Positions 22,016-33,947 of a stretch of 64,000 nt of DNA are shown here, piece by piece (positions within the stretch are counted from its first letter, which is position 1; every line of letters starts with the position of its first letter). Under the pieces are notes generated by a model, which saw nothing but the letters and a program-made list of their open reading frames with translations, had not been told where the DNA came from and did not search any database. The DNA comes from Steinernema hermaphroditum (Eukaryota > Nematoda > Chromadorea > Rhabditida > Steinernematidae): positions 4,366,012 to 4,430,011 of the forward strand of contig CM059623.1 of NCBI GenBank assembly GCA_030435675.1, read 5' to 3'. A program made the position numbers and the translations under genes.

Positions 22016-24217
22016 TCATAATGCGTTGAGATAGTAGTACCAGTAGATGAAGTTGAAGCAGACGAACACTCCTAACAACGATCGGGTCAGTTTTCTGTCA
22101 ACATCGATCGAATTCGTACCTGGAAAGGCGAGTCGACTGATCTGATCGACGGCGAGGGCTCTCCTGCTGAAGTACATCGCCTTGTAGATGAGCTGAGGCT
22201 GCGAGAGACAGCTCGCGGGGTGGTATCTCGTATAAGCCTCGTCGTTGTCGGAGTCCACTTCCGTCGGAATTACCGTCTGGGGCGAGTTCCACTTGTAGTG
22301 CTGCGCCAGCTGGTTGTACTTGTTGGCGCGCCTCATGTAGCTGTTGACGAGGGCGAACTCCAGCAGCACGCCGAAGATGAACAGCATGCACACTAAGGGG
22401 TACTGTAGTCTCATACGAGGGCGTTCTTTAGCCTACCTCCATACCAGTAGTCGATGGCTTTCGCGTAAGATACCGGAGGAAGCGCATATCGAAGACCGTT
22501 ACCCTGAAGGTCTCGCTGAGAGCAAGAAATCTGATTTGAGAGATACCTGTGTGGAGAGGGTGAGGAGTGTGGTGAAGGACAGACTGACACGAGCTGGAAC
22601 CGCTCGTCGGTCGATCCAGAAGGACACCCACGAGATGACGACGATGAGCCCTATAACCGGTAGGGTACCGTATACCCCAAGAAAGATGCGGCTTACCTGT
22701 TGGGATGTAACTTTGTACTAAGTGGTAGCCGATTGAGCGTTCGAGTTGGATCATTCCGAGAAGACACGAGAAGTCGCCTGAAGAGTGAATTTTGGGTAGG
22801 GCTACATGTAAAGGCAAAGTTTTGATCGATATACTATTTAATGAATAAAGGGGGGTGTTTATAGTTAGTCTACGGTTTATCTGCGTAGACTGTTTTGACT
22901 GTATTTTGACGCAGCGAGGCACCTATCAGACGTCTAGAAATCCATTCAGACCGATGAAACCGGTCGCTCTTCTCAGCTTCTTATTCAAGTCTAACCCAGT
23001 ACGCAAATGGATGGTCAAGTAGTCCACGAAGACGCAGTGACAGTGAATCTGGCTGTTTTAAAACTGTGGCTCACTGCGAACGTACAAGACCCAAAATAAG
23101 CACCTAGCAGACATCCGCAAAGTCATTTAGAAATTCAAACCTATGAGACCAGTCGCTTTTTGTCACTTTTCGTTTCTCTTTTTCATTTTCCGACCGGTCT
23201 CATGGAAATGACATTCCAGACTTCTGTCAAGATGTCCGTTTTGGGACACCCTATTTCATTCGTAATCGGTCGGAGTAGATTGAACCCGGTCAACCCAAAA
23301 GATCAAAAATGTAAAATTCAAATTAATTAAAGCTGTTCACGCATAAAGTGTCACGTACCTACTCGGTGAGACGTGTCAGTCAACGTATACATAAACGTTC
23401 CATTACAATAGTCGTGCTTTATTGATCCTATTCTGAATTCAGGAAGACCAATTTCGGGATTGTAGCGGATAGGCTTATTGCTGAACCAGGTCGTGTTCAT
23501 CTCGGACTTCACGTGAGCATCTGGAACAGAGTTATTTGTCAAGTGCGATTTAAGATGAAAAATGAATTTAAGGCGATTTAACATTTTTTTTGGCGAAAGA
23601 AACTTACAAGAAATTATTTTGATAAGACACAGCTGCTGATCCAGAGGGTAGTTTTTGAGATTGAGATTACAGGCGACGTTGAGGGTCACTCTGAAGGTTT
23701 CATCCATGCAGGCATCACTTCAGAAATGTTGCTTACCTGGTTCCATAGGACACCCTGCCCTCCTTGTCTATGAACATGTTGAAGTTAGGCACCGTGACGT
23801 CGTGGAAATATGCAGTTCGGGCATTTGCAAAATATCTAAAAGCAGATTTCTTAGTATCCTATCGGATTGATGTGATCCTACAGATCTGGAAGCCATATCT
23901 GATTTAAGATGTTCTTGTCGTTGATGAGGAAGTATCCTTTCTGCGAGTGATTCAAAGTCGGGTCTTTCCAACTCATGTAGAGGTAGAGGTCGACGTCAAA
24001 GGCCTGCAACAGAATCTTTGGTCCACATGGCCCCCAGAAAAGACTTACCATCTCGGTGGATCTGAAGTTGCCCAAACTCTCCAAGTAGAAGCCGATGTGG
24101 ACGTGGAGACTTTCGTTGTTCGCCGGCCTCGGAATCGTCTTCCTGATCTTACTGTAGATGGGGTGAGTGCCGATGGCGGACTCGTAGGAGGCGGCTGTGG
24201 ACAGGTTCGTCGAACTG
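22016..24217 (-). CDS. Cys-loop ligand-gated chloride channel subunit (5' end incomplete)
   Basis: Exons on the minus strand, high to low: ~24217-24049, 24003-23882, 23835-23737, 23690-23608, 23520-23359, 22777-22697, 22650-22547, 22503-22437, 22392-22120 and 22071-22016; all phases agree from the second exon on (348 residues). The ligand-binding domain shows [24 protein letters not shown] and the 13-residue Cys loop ([15 protein letters not shown]). The membrane part has [20 protein letters not shown], where the PAR motif before TM2 is typical of anion channels, then [10 protein letters not shown] (TM2), TM3 in [14 protein letters not shown], and a TM4 with [10 protein letters not shown]. 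It belongs to the nematode inhibitory channels (GluCl/acetylcholine-gated chloride type); the ligand is not decidable by eye. The signal-peptide exon was not found above 24217. MITEs occupy the large intron 22778-23358. Confidence 0.9.
22905..22990. repeat. Hairpin MITE family A, partial copy in channel intron
   Basis: Contains cagacgtctagaaatccatt and the central gatgaaaccggtcgc of the family, then diverges; only the left half is present. Confidence 0.6.
23083..23253. repeat. Hairpin MITE family A, full copy in channel intron
   Basis: The left end tacaagacccaaaataagca and the right end ccgttttgggacaccct are inverted repeats; the centre has gagaccagtcgct...cgaccggtctcat forming a hairpin. 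TA at both borders suggests a Tc1/mariner-type TA target. Confidence 0.7.
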
Positions 24218-25198
24218 CTTAAAATCGGTAAATTTTTGTAAAAGGACTGTGCTACCGTATGCCATTCCGAGTGGGCTCTATCATCGGGAGACCGAAGCAT
24301 CACGTTCCTTATGCACAACTATTTCAATTCTGGTGTATTTTAGTGGTGAACTGATGGAAATTTGAATTGAAAGCAGCTCTATCCGACCGAAACCCTTTAG
24401 ATCATTGTGATCACTAGATTTGCAGTTGTATTGAGGAAGTTAACAATGAGGGTTACTGTACCTGTTTAGATTTTATTGTGGTGTTTACAATCCCCGGCCT
24501 TTAACTAATCCTCCTGAGAAGAAGCGCTATTTTGGAAGGGTATCTTCTGAGAACCCAGGAAAGAAACACTTCGAGTGTTCGTCTGAGCCGTTTAACCTTT
24601 TCTGAAATTCTCAGTTCCCACACAGATGTTTCTCTTTGAAATAGCGCTTTTTAAATTCTGTTGCTTAGTGGATACATAAAAAATATAATGAATCTGTTCT
24701 CAATAGTTAACCTTCCTGAAAGAAAGGCTACCTTCAGGTGGTCCAGCTGATTTTATGTTATACATAACAAAAAACATTATAAAAGAACGGTACACAGTGT
24801 GCTCTGTCGAACTTAAGACCATTTTTCGAAATTTCCGCGCAAATACGGTTTTGGCCACTGTTTGTCAATATTGCCGATTTGCCAATTTTGCCAATTTGCC
24901 AAAACGTGAGATCGGTCGGAAAGCGAAAGAAACCGACTGGTCTCATCCGTTTCAGAATGGCTATATAGACGTCTGCTAGATTTCTGTCTAGATGTCCTTT
25001 TTTGGGCCTCCCTGTAGATACATTGTGTTTATGGAAATTCCAATCGAAAATCAAAAATCGAACTGTTCGCATAATTCATTCTTCACGCTCGAGTAAGTCA
25101 AAAGCATTCTCGAGTAAAAACTTCAGTTCCTTGCCTATGATTAATTCAAGAAGGCCGAGGAAAAACGCCAAAACTAATTTATGAAATGCGTCTACGTA
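24218..25198. other. No gene; MITE A copy at 24895-25016
   Basis: The missing first exon(s) of the channel gene should lie here, but I could not identify them. The MITE copy has gtgagatcggtcgg...ccgactggtctcatc and ends tttgggcctccctgta. Confidence 0.4.
24895..25016. repeat. Hairpin MITE family A, copy
   Basis: The central hairpin and a complete right end (agatgtccttttttgggcct, then cctgta) are present; the left arm is truncated. Confidence 0.65.
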
Positions 25199-25454
25199 TC
25201 ACAACTGGCGAATTGGTGATTCGTCGAAAAGAATTCTAAAGCCTTGAACAACACGTTCCATACGGCCTCTAAGGACATCGCTCGACGACTCGGAGTGGCT
25301 GCGCTCACCTGACGGAAATGAGGACGAAGACGAAGGTGAAGAGCGCTATCCGCACAAGGAGCCTCTGGAGGACGAAGACCGTTTGGCCGAACATGACGAT
25401 GATGTGTTTCTGGAAACAAGGGTTCAGTGGTCTCAAGAAGGTGCCATTTGTCAT
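25199..25454 (-). CDS. Predicted two-exon small membrane protein, unknown
   Basis: An ATG at 25454 opens exon 1 (25454-25309); GTGAGC and ccttag bound a 40-nt intron, and exon 2 (25268-25199) ends in TGA. Phases agree. The 71-residue product has one strongly hydrophobic stretch of about 25 residues (IALFTFVFVLISV at its end) followed by a basic and then mixed tail ending SPIRQL. It resembles the last membrane helix and tail of a larger protein, so it may be a gene fragment rather than a micropeptide. No family is recognised. Confidence 0.35.
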
Positions 25455-25551
25455 CGGAGTGAAACGCGAAAGTCAATTACGCGAGCACGCGTGCCGAGGA
25501 TCCGTTTGGTGGGATTCGCGAATTTATGAATAAATAGATTGGCTATTAGCT

Positions 25552-25720
25552 TTATGCGCGGACTGGGATGTCGAAAAAATCGAATGGCTTATCAATAATG
25601 CGCATTGGCGGGTTGGGAAGTTGTAGCTGAGCGTGTTGACGTTGGGCGAAATCCTGAAAGTCAGGTTGATGAGCGGGCTCTAGCGACCGAGGGCCCAATG
25701 AGACTATTGAGAAAAGCTCC
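25552..25720 (-). CDS. Possible terminal exon of an unrecognised gene
   Basis: After an excellent acceptor (tttcctttctgtag) a frame of 56 codons, rich in Gln/Pro/Phe and ending FDFFDIPVRA then TAA, has coding-like composition. An upstream exon may be 25851-25760, whose frame reaches a possible donor, but I could not confirm the junction. Unknown function. Confidence 0.3.
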
Positions 25721-25956
25721 CTACAGAAAGGAAAGATGGAAGAAAAAAATTTCACCAAAAATATAATCTCCCCCGTCGGACTTAATTCGATGAATGCATC
25801 TGAGAACACCAGAGAGCTGTAATTCCTACGTCTGACCAAAGAAACAGTCACTGTCGTCGTTCCTTCGTCATCCCGAAGCTTACACCGCTAGGCGAACCGA
25901 AGCTCTTCGAGAAACAGTGATTACGGTGTGGTACAATCGCACTATTTCTACATTCT

Positions 25957-26003
25957 ATAAAGAGAGGTCCTAAACTGTCCCACGCCGATTCGGCCGGCTG
26001 AAA
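25957..26003. repeat. About 45-bp dispersed repeat, copy 1
   Basis: gaggtcctaaactgtcccac followed by gattcggc...tgaaatt recurs at 35050-35092 with a few changes. It looks like a transposon end; no partner end was found nearby. Confidence 0.55.
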
Positions 26004-26236
26004 TTAGGCAGAGAGTAGTTATGGCAGATTGGAGCAAAGCCTTATCGGTGAATGAGGGATTTAAGCTATATGTAGTTTAAGCTTTAAGTTGATTTTGAGG
26101 TCTCCTGGTGCGATGTCCCTGACAACACAAAAAAAAGGTATTCTTGTCATTCTTTTTTTTTTGACTGATTTTCTTGCTACAGGGCATGTTTGTTAATTTC
26201 CAATGTTTATTGTGGCCCTACATGCCGAAAACCTTA

Positions 26237-27329
26237 AGGCCTGTTTATACTCTGCGCGACAGTGTCGCGCAGCATTGTGAAATCGGTCGCCGCGCTGCGC
26301 GACAGTCGCGCAGTCGCGTAGCTGTTTATACTCTGCGCGACTGCGCGACGTGTCGCGCAGCGCGGCGACCGATTGTTGCCTGTCGCACAGCTCGCTGAGC
26401 TGCAGGGTGTGTGTCGCGCAGCTGCATAATCAGTTTTTTGTGCAAAATTCATCGGATTTTTTTGTTTCAACGTATTTTTTGTGCAGGTTGATGACTTGCG
26501 TGTAGGTTTCTTGGGTTTTCCTAGATTCGTCCCCGTTCATTGACTACGAATCCCTCTGTTATTGGGAGTAAATGTTCTTCTTGTCGCAGAGCGGCGGGCA
26601 TACTTTTGTTTTCGACAATCACTCTGACCTACAGTAAGCCGATGCTAGGAACGGGCTACAATTAGGTAAATGTCGCATGTTCGTACCAATTTGGGAAACT
26701 TCGGGAACGTGATTTTGGGAAGATTTTAAGCCTTTTGCTACTTTGGTAGTAAATTTCGTAGGTTCGTACCAATTTGGGAAACTTCGGGAACGTGATTTTG
26801 GGAAGATTTTAAGCCTTTGCTACTTTGGTAGTAAATTTCGTAGGTTCGACCTGCTCACAGCAGGTTATAATTTGGAAAGTTCGCACGTTCGGCTAAGCTG
26901 GAAATCACCATGGAAGGGTGATTCACGCCAACTTTGCCGGTTTTTGGTGAGGTTAGGTTAATCTGATCCACCTTGGTCCCGCCACGAACACCCAAACACT
27001 TTTTAAGGCGAAGTGCCTTGCAGAGAATATCACCAATAATCATGATTGCAGTGATAGTTCCACAAGATCTTACCATGAAACAGCAAGATATCTGTCATAT
27101 CTGCGATCGAAGCTGTCGCGCAGACTATAAACGCCACGCGACAGCAAAACGTGTCGCGCAGCGCCGCGACCGGCCGCACAGCTGCGCGACACGCAAAGGG
27201 CGTTTATACTCTGCGCGACAGTCGCCTGGAGTATAAACGCCCCTTGCGTGTCGCGTAGCTGTGCGACCGGTCGTCGCGCTGCGCGACACGTTTTGCTGTC
27301 GCGCAGTCGCGCAGAGTATAAACAGGCCT
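26237..27329. mobile_element. Non-autonomous PIF/Harbinger-like foldback element
   Basis: The ends are 24-bp perfect inverted repeats starting aggcctgtttatactctgcg, and the 3-bp direct repeat TTA flanks them (26234-26236 and 27330-27332), as made by PIF/Harbinger transposases. Next to each end is a dense array of tgtcgcgcagc-type words in both orientations (about 26255-26425 and 27110-27315). An internal palindrome with arms of about 21 bp lies at 27190-27248 (gcgtttatactc / gagtataaacgc). The core contains an 83-bp tandem duplication. No transposase coding is present. The class is inferred from the TSD length and TIR only. Confidence 0.7.
26681..26845 (+). repeat. 83-bp tandem duplication inside the foldback element
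   Basis: Two consecutive units begin tcgtaccaatttgggaaact at 26681 and 26764; they differ by a single T in a T-run. Confidence 0.9.
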
Positions 27330-28077
27330 TTAGAAAAACAGCCAAAAACGACATCGGCGTGGGGTAGTTTGGGACGTCTTCCAGGAAGTGAATATAGAAA
27401 TTATTTAAAAAATGAAATTTAAAAAATGATAAACATCTAATAAAGCATTTTAAAGAAAGATCTAAAGTAGCTGAAGGGTTTTGGCTGTTTAGAAGAGACC
27501 GGGACGAACGAAGTCGAAAAAACTTTCGAACAAAATGTAGTTCACTTGAGCCGATTTTAAAATTTCCTTTAAAATCTCAATGGATTTCTTTCTGATGGAA
27601 TCGTTGCCTATTGTTGAATTGTTTCAAATCCATTTCAACCGTTGCTTTTTAATTCCTTCCCTCTGGAATATTGCGACAGGACCGCGAAAAGAAAAAAGAA
27701 AATGACGAAAAAAAACCGTGAACCCGAAAAAGCACTCAAACTCGGCTAGAACCCGAACACTTTATTTTTTCGCGTGCTTATCGTTTTTCGTTGTCTTTTT
27801 TTACGTTGGTACTATCGCAGCACCGCATCTAAGATTTCATAGCTTCCTTCGTCGCTTGCTTCTTGATATCAAAAATAGGAAATCCGGCCGCACGACATCT
27901 GGGCTAAAGAGTTTGCCTAGCCACATCTTAACATAAAAAAACGTACAAGACCAAGAGGTAATAAAATGAATACAGTTCTGGCCTGCGGCTCTCTAACAAC
28001 CTCAAATATGTGGGCATGGCAGAGAGGGCCAGAGGGAACAATCAAACAGTGGACGGTTACAGTGCCGTTTACCGCAA

Positions 28078-28150
28078 ATTAATGTGATAAGTTTACGAGT
28101 TTACGAGTTTATTTCGTGAATCAAAGGCTTACTGTGATTAATGTGATAAG
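28078..28150 (-). mobile_element. 45-bp retrotransposon 3' fragment with 14-bp target duplication
   Basis: attaatgtgataag occurs at 28078-28091 and 28137-28150. The 45 bp between them, read on the minus strand, end in gcctttgattcacgaaataa and a short ctcgtaaa tandem tail. This is the same terminus as at 11234-11290. The arrangement is that of an extreme 5'-truncated target-primed insertion. Confidence 0.75.
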
Positions 28151-28353
28151 CGACATACAAAAGTCCTCATTTCTGATGACTATCAGAAGAGTTGAACAGA
28201 AGGGAAATTGAACCAGGTCCTGCGCCACTACACGAGTACATCACTTAGCCCCCGTTTATTGTTTCGAGGAGCAAAAAGGACCCTAAACACTCACGCGAGC
28301 ACCCAACCCAAAGCGGGCCAATTACACGCCCTCCGCGCGGGTCCCAAAAAGCG

Positions 28354-28377
28354 CGTCGGGAGGCGTGCCTCCCGACG
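28354..28377. repeat. Perfect GC-rich hairpin
   Basis: Arms cgtcgggaggc and gcctcccgacg are perfect 11-bp complements around a GT loop. It sits in a GC-rich island (28250-28440). No CTRR end or AT-rich context supports a Helitron terminus. Confidence 0.7.
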
Positions 28378-31300
28378 GCCCTCGGCGCCGAATCTTCGGT
28401 GGTCGCGCGCTCACCGCCGAGTGGAGTCTCTGGCGCTTATCTAAACGAATTTGCACCGCTCCACCGGCGTGTGTGTTTTTGTTTTTCGGCGTTCTCCGAA
28501 ATTAGGGACCGAAGTCGGAATTAGAGTGGCGTCTGCTGGATGACGATCGACGGCGCCGGAAAAACGGACAATCGGTGCTTTGTGCCGGAAAGGACGCACT
28601 GAGAACTTTGGGAGTGAGGACTGAGAGTGAATGGGGTCCACGAAAACAAGCGCCCTAAAAACAAAGGAAAGGTTGATTAACGTACGATGAAAAGGGTGAC
28701 TTCTGACACCGAAGAAGAGGACAGCGCGCTTAAAGGTCACTTAAAGGTCATAAAAAGAATCAAAGAGCAAAGGAGATTCGAAAGTTGTTCATGGGGTTAG
28801 GTACCTCAAGATAACCTACACATGCTTCATTCGGCTAAAGGTCGACAGCGTTTTCGGAATCATATAGAATTCAGTGGAGTACGGTAGCGTTAACTGGGTG
28901 CTCGACAATCTTTGCACACAGTTCGTCTTTTGCGCGTTTAGAACGATGGATGAGTTTCCGTAGGTGAAAACCTGGCGAAGTCGGTTCGAAGATTCAAAGT
29001 CAAATCACTCTGTCATCTGTTAAAAATCAATAAAATAAGACAGCCGTTCTGAAATTCAAAAATTATTTTATTTTGTGCGAATATTTGACCGCCAGAGTAA
29101 CTGATGTGTTGACATGCTTGAATTAATGGATAGCCTGGGATCGTCCACTAACTTCGCTTAAAATAAGCACTAGTCTGGAACACTTAAGCTCATTTTCGAA
29201 ATCACGATGAAAGTCAGCCATCCAGTAAGGCTACAGTAAAACCTTTGCGCTCCACTTTTGCCTGGCAGTTGCATTAATCCCTATGCAAAAATGACAAAAC
29301 GATCCACCTAGATGGCTTCATAGGCATTCTTTTTTTCTCTCTTTTTCTCTATTCTCCTGGGACGTGGTAGTTTCATTTCATTAGAACAATCATCGCCAGA
29401 TACGTGATCTTCAGTCAAGAATTTTCAAGCGTTACGCTCCGTTCAACCATGGCGACTCACAGAAGTGCTTGACTCGATAACTCAATGAAATTGAACTATA
29501 TTTCCAACTCTATTCTTGATATACATATGTAGCAGCTAACGTTAAGGCATCCATTGAGTACACGCAAAATAGAGCTACAGTAAAAGGGTCGTCGTAAAAA
29601 TACTGTATTCTATATTTTTTATTGTATATTACTGTACTGAATGTTGTGGTGCCTTGACTAGACTTTGACTTTACCTTGACTTTAAAATACAGAAAAAGCC
29701 ATTTTCTATGGACATCTTTCAGAAAATCTCATAAATAAAAAACTATTCATCCCTAATAGGCCATCGAAGAGGTTTCAGCGTTTAACTAAGCCTTAAACAC
29801 CTAGCTCTTGAAAGAAAAGAGGTTTTTGTGGATGTGACGGAGCCTAGCACTAACTGTGCCCTGTGGCAAAAAAAAATGAAAATTCGGCCTCAAGACATTA
29901 TCAAAATAGTAAACCATCCATACTCAAAATAGCCCTAGAAACAATGTCGTGCACTCTGGAGCAAACACGAAGCTTGACGAATCGACTTTCACTCCAAAAA
30001 ACAAATCCAAAACCGAACCTCCCCCACCTACGTGCTAATCCATCCAAACCGTCAATCCACCGCCGCTCGGCCGATTCCCGAAACGCGTCCATATCGCGGC
30101 GAAACAAAAACACACTTCATCAACGCGGGCTTATCGCGCGCCATCAACCGACGTGCCCGGGCGCCCCTTTCGGATTTGGCGCTTTTCGGACAACCGACCA
30201 AGAGGTGCGTTCGCATCACGTATGCATGGCCACAAAAAAGGGAATCAGGGTGAGTTGGGGAAGGGGAGGATCTGGTCGGCATAATGGCTCGGAGCAAACA
30301 TAAAATTATCGGGATGCCGCGATGTTAGGACTGCGGAATAGGTGGGCAATTGGACCCGCTTGGTCGACTGAACATCTGGCATTTCTTCGCTATTAATACT
30401 CTGAAATCATTTCTGATATTTCCACAGTAAACAAACAATTCCTTGTTGTCGGCGCCATCAATCAGCGGTGACGTTATAGAAATTGTTTTGATTTGCGTGC
30501 TGCCACCTCCAATAGAGCCAAAATTTGCCCATTTTTTGTGAAGAAAAGGTTGTCTCTGACGTAGTCGAAGAGAGGGGAACTTGCCTTCAATGGCCAAACT
30601 GGGTTTGTAAACAGACGTCAAGTGAGGACCAGGAAGAATTGGAGGGAATCTCTGTGGATTAATGGGAAGTAGATGTGTTTGCCATCGATCTGGGGTGGTT
30701 CTGCGGAGTTTGGCTGGCGGGTGGATCGATCAAAATCGCCGTCTCTGTAGTATTTTGATGTTTTTATTTTTCAGGACAGCTTTTCTAGAAAGAGAGTGAT
30801 TTGCCTATTCCATATGCGTCCATAATTTATTCATGATAGCATAGCTTTTGACGTCGGCCGACGTCAGTGGAACGGCATGGTCTATCCAAAACACGCTAAG
30901 TTGCCCATCAGCTTAGAGATGATTCTACACCTCATTTTATTTTTTATTCGATCTGACTCGGCAGGAATTGCTGTTTAAATAATAGACTTTTAATATGCGT
31001 CATTCTGCAGCTTAGAAGAAATTTTTGGCGACCTGATCTGAGGAACTGATGGTCTGATAGTCTTAGTGAAGTGTAATGTCACCTATTAGGGCGAAAGAGT
31101 CTTTTTCTTTTTCACAAAGAAATCTTTTCAATTTTTGATTTTTGATGACTTGCGCATAAAATACCATGCAATCATGGATTGTCATTTTTGTATTTATTTT
31201 CAACTATTTTCTCTCAGCTGGACGTACAAATTTGGATTCACAGAAGACCATGCATTCCTAGGAATCAACCTCTTAGAGATCAACAGGAACGTGCTGAGGA

Positions 31301-32226
31301 ATATGTTCTTTTGACACACATACTGCACATGCTTTTTGATTGTGAATGTGAATGAGAGTGTTTACATATGCCTGTACTGTGGTCGAAGATGGAACAGTCG
31401 CACTCAGTGATTTGAGGAGAACGTATTTCGCATATGGGATATGTTCTAGTGTTCTAACTGTTCGCTAATTGACTCAAAACCTCCAAATATATTCATTCAT
31501 GTTTTATTTTTTTTTCCTTTTTTTCAGTCATAATAAGTTGGCATAGTCACCCTAAGGGTCCTTTTTCTTAAACTTTACTAAGCGCACACATAATATCTCC
31601 GCTTCGTCCTCTCAGCACCGAATACGAGGACGAAACAAAAAACATAATTGCTTTTCTCGCTGATAACTAAGAGTCTACTCCGCCAGCAGGAAGTGGCGAC
31701 AAGAAGACCCTCCAAAAAGTGGGCTATAACGAACACGGGGGGCGACTACGACTGTGGGCGGTTTCCGCGTGGACGCGCGCCGAAACAACTTCCCCTCGAC
31801 TAAAGCACGCGGAATGGTCGTAACGAAGAAGCGTGCCCAATCGGTGCCAATCGAGTCGAGTGAGTGGATTCCGCTGGAGATCCGCCTGACCGAGCGAGGA
31901 CCGAGTTAGGCGCCGCTGAACGACGCCGAGAGGAGTAATTGAAACTTCCGCTCGCGCGCCTTTCGAAGCGCCGCCGCCCGAAAACGAAGCTCCGCCTCGC
32001 AGGGCGCCTGCGATTCTAGATCACGACTTTAACAGCCAAGACAAGCACGATGATGAATCGGTGATAATAGAATTAAAAGTTGATGAATGTGCAGGTGATA
32101 AAACGCAAACATGAACAGCTACCAGCTAGTGAAGTAACTTATCGAAATTCGCCAAAAATAAAAGTTCTTATGCAGATATATACCATCTATAACCTTCTAG
32201 CCTCTGTTAATTTATAACAAACCACT

Positions 32227-32400
32227 TCCTCTATCCTAGAGGGTGTCCTAAAAAGGACATTTTAGATAAAAGTCTAGTAGACATCTAGAAAGCCATTCAG
32301 ACATTCAAATCGCGAGACCGGTCGGTTTCTTTCACTTTCTGACCGATACGCCTTCGGAAATGATTTCACAGAAGAACTGCCTGTCTATAGCACTCATATC
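32227..32400. repeat. Hairpin MITE family A, copy
   Basis: Complete left end (gggtgtcctaaaaaggacat), then tctagaaagccattcagac and the central gcgagaccggtcgg hairpin; the right end is degenerate. Confidence 0.7.
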
Positions 32401-33758
32401 CTTCTCGCTTGTTTAATATGGCCTCATTTGAAGCGCGGGGATTCGGATTTGTGGACTCTGACATACAGATAGCCTAAAGATCTTCCTATCAGCTGAATCA
32501 CCCAAAACGCCTCTGTCACGTCGAAGAAGACGCGCTTTCACGAGAGCACATGGAATTACGATGTAAGACATGATGGTGTAATCTATTGTGTCACTCGCTT
32601 TGTTTTTCAAGATTAAAACGGTCATGCTTATGTAAGATTACAAAGCAGAAGGGGAACAAATTATACAGCGCACGAGGAAATGTCAGTCTTGTCGGAGTGC
32701 ACGATAATTATAGATTTGACGACGATGGCAAAGTCTAGGAATGAAGTTGTGGGAGGAAATTTATGCCACCAACTTCCAAAAACATGAGATTTAAAAAATT
32801 TATTCTTCCCAAAAATCCAACGGATGCAGTAAGATAGGCGAAGTCAAAAGAATATGTCAAAAGAACAAACACCAGATACGAAATTACAGAGTTATTTGAC
32901 CGATTCATCAAACGGAATATAAAGTTGTCCAAATGTTAGATCGTAAATTCAAGGAGAAATGACCCAACAAAATAAAATTAAAATACGGCATATAACGTCG
33001 AGCAATGCTTTCTTGAAAAGTTATTCTAGGGAGAAGTGTTACTGACACAGTATCGTATTGACATGGCATATTGACAGCAACAAAAATTTGCATTTGTAAG
33101 CCAAAAGCCACCTTCGATATTTGGGTAACCTTGGTTATTTTAGGTCAGTTATTTGGTGAATTTGCACAGAATTGCAGTTTTTTATGTTTTCAAAATTAGA
33201 ATTGGATGCGTTCTTTAGTGCAAAATCATAAACAGATTCATTAAATTGGACGCTGAAGCTGAAGGTTACCATGCGGCCCAGAATAGTATTGTAGAGAATC
33301 TGGTCACTCGAGCGAACCTTAGCTCGTCATATCGGATGTGTGAAATTGTAAACAGGGAAGATTCATTAAATTGTACAGTCGTTATCGTTATTAACTCAAC
33401 TGCTCTTTGCTAGACAGTCTAGAAAGCTTCAATCTTGGTTTTGTGTGTGGACGAACTGGTTGAGTAAGAAGCGCTCAGTTGTGATCGTCTTTCCGCGTCT
33501 CCTTCTACATAGCAAACATCAAAGGGGACGCCTTTATGCCAAAATGCTTAATAGCCATTCGTAATTATGATCCTTTTCAAAGTCATATTATGTATTGCTT
33601 ATCCAATTTTTCATACTTAAAGCGACTTTTTGTTTTATTCATCAGTGCGTCAGGAATTGCACCTAAGAAGTCAAGGGTTGTATATGAAGTGGGCTTTCTA
33701 GATATGCGATCTCACTAGCAAAGCGAAAATTCTACTCCTTACAGTTAGAACTGAAGAA

Positions 33759-33947
33759 ATGAGTGATTACGCCGAGAGACGGAACCGACGAAATCATAGC
33801 CTCCGTGCTCGTCTGAGTCAGCGGACTAAACAACCAGTTATCTACTGTTATCCGCCGGTGGAGACAGCGCATGGTTTCCTGAGTGGTTGTTTACCGAAGG
33901 GCAAATTGGGGGACTTACTCATCGGTGCATTGGAGAAAACAGAGTAA
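33759..33947 (+). CDS. Small 62-aa open frame, unknown
   Basis: An ATG-started frame (MSDYAERRNRRNHSLRARLS onward) with an Arg-rich N-terminus and a more hydrophobic C-terminal half ends in TAA. Codon pattern and composition look more coding-like than neighbours. There is no signal peptide and no recognised domain. It may be a standalone small gene, a decayed exon or chance. Confidence 0.25.
   Translation: MSDYAERRNRRNHSLRARLSQRTKQPVIYCYPPVETAHGFLSGCLPKGKLGDLLIGALEKTE

Noticed and set aside
22428..22922. 164-codon uninterrupted minus frame as the channel's C-terminus
   Set aside because: It reads through two short introns in the wrong frame; the spliced frame restores TM1-TM2 with the PAR motif, which is clearly correct.
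28354..28377. Hairpin as a Helitron 3' end
   Set aside because: There is no CTRR after the stem, no TC start upstream and no A/T target pair.
29863..30303. 146-codon plus-strand frame as a gene
   Set aside because: The frame is open on both strands because of local GC-rich composition; product is Arg/Ser/Pro-rich without structure and without splice or polyA context.
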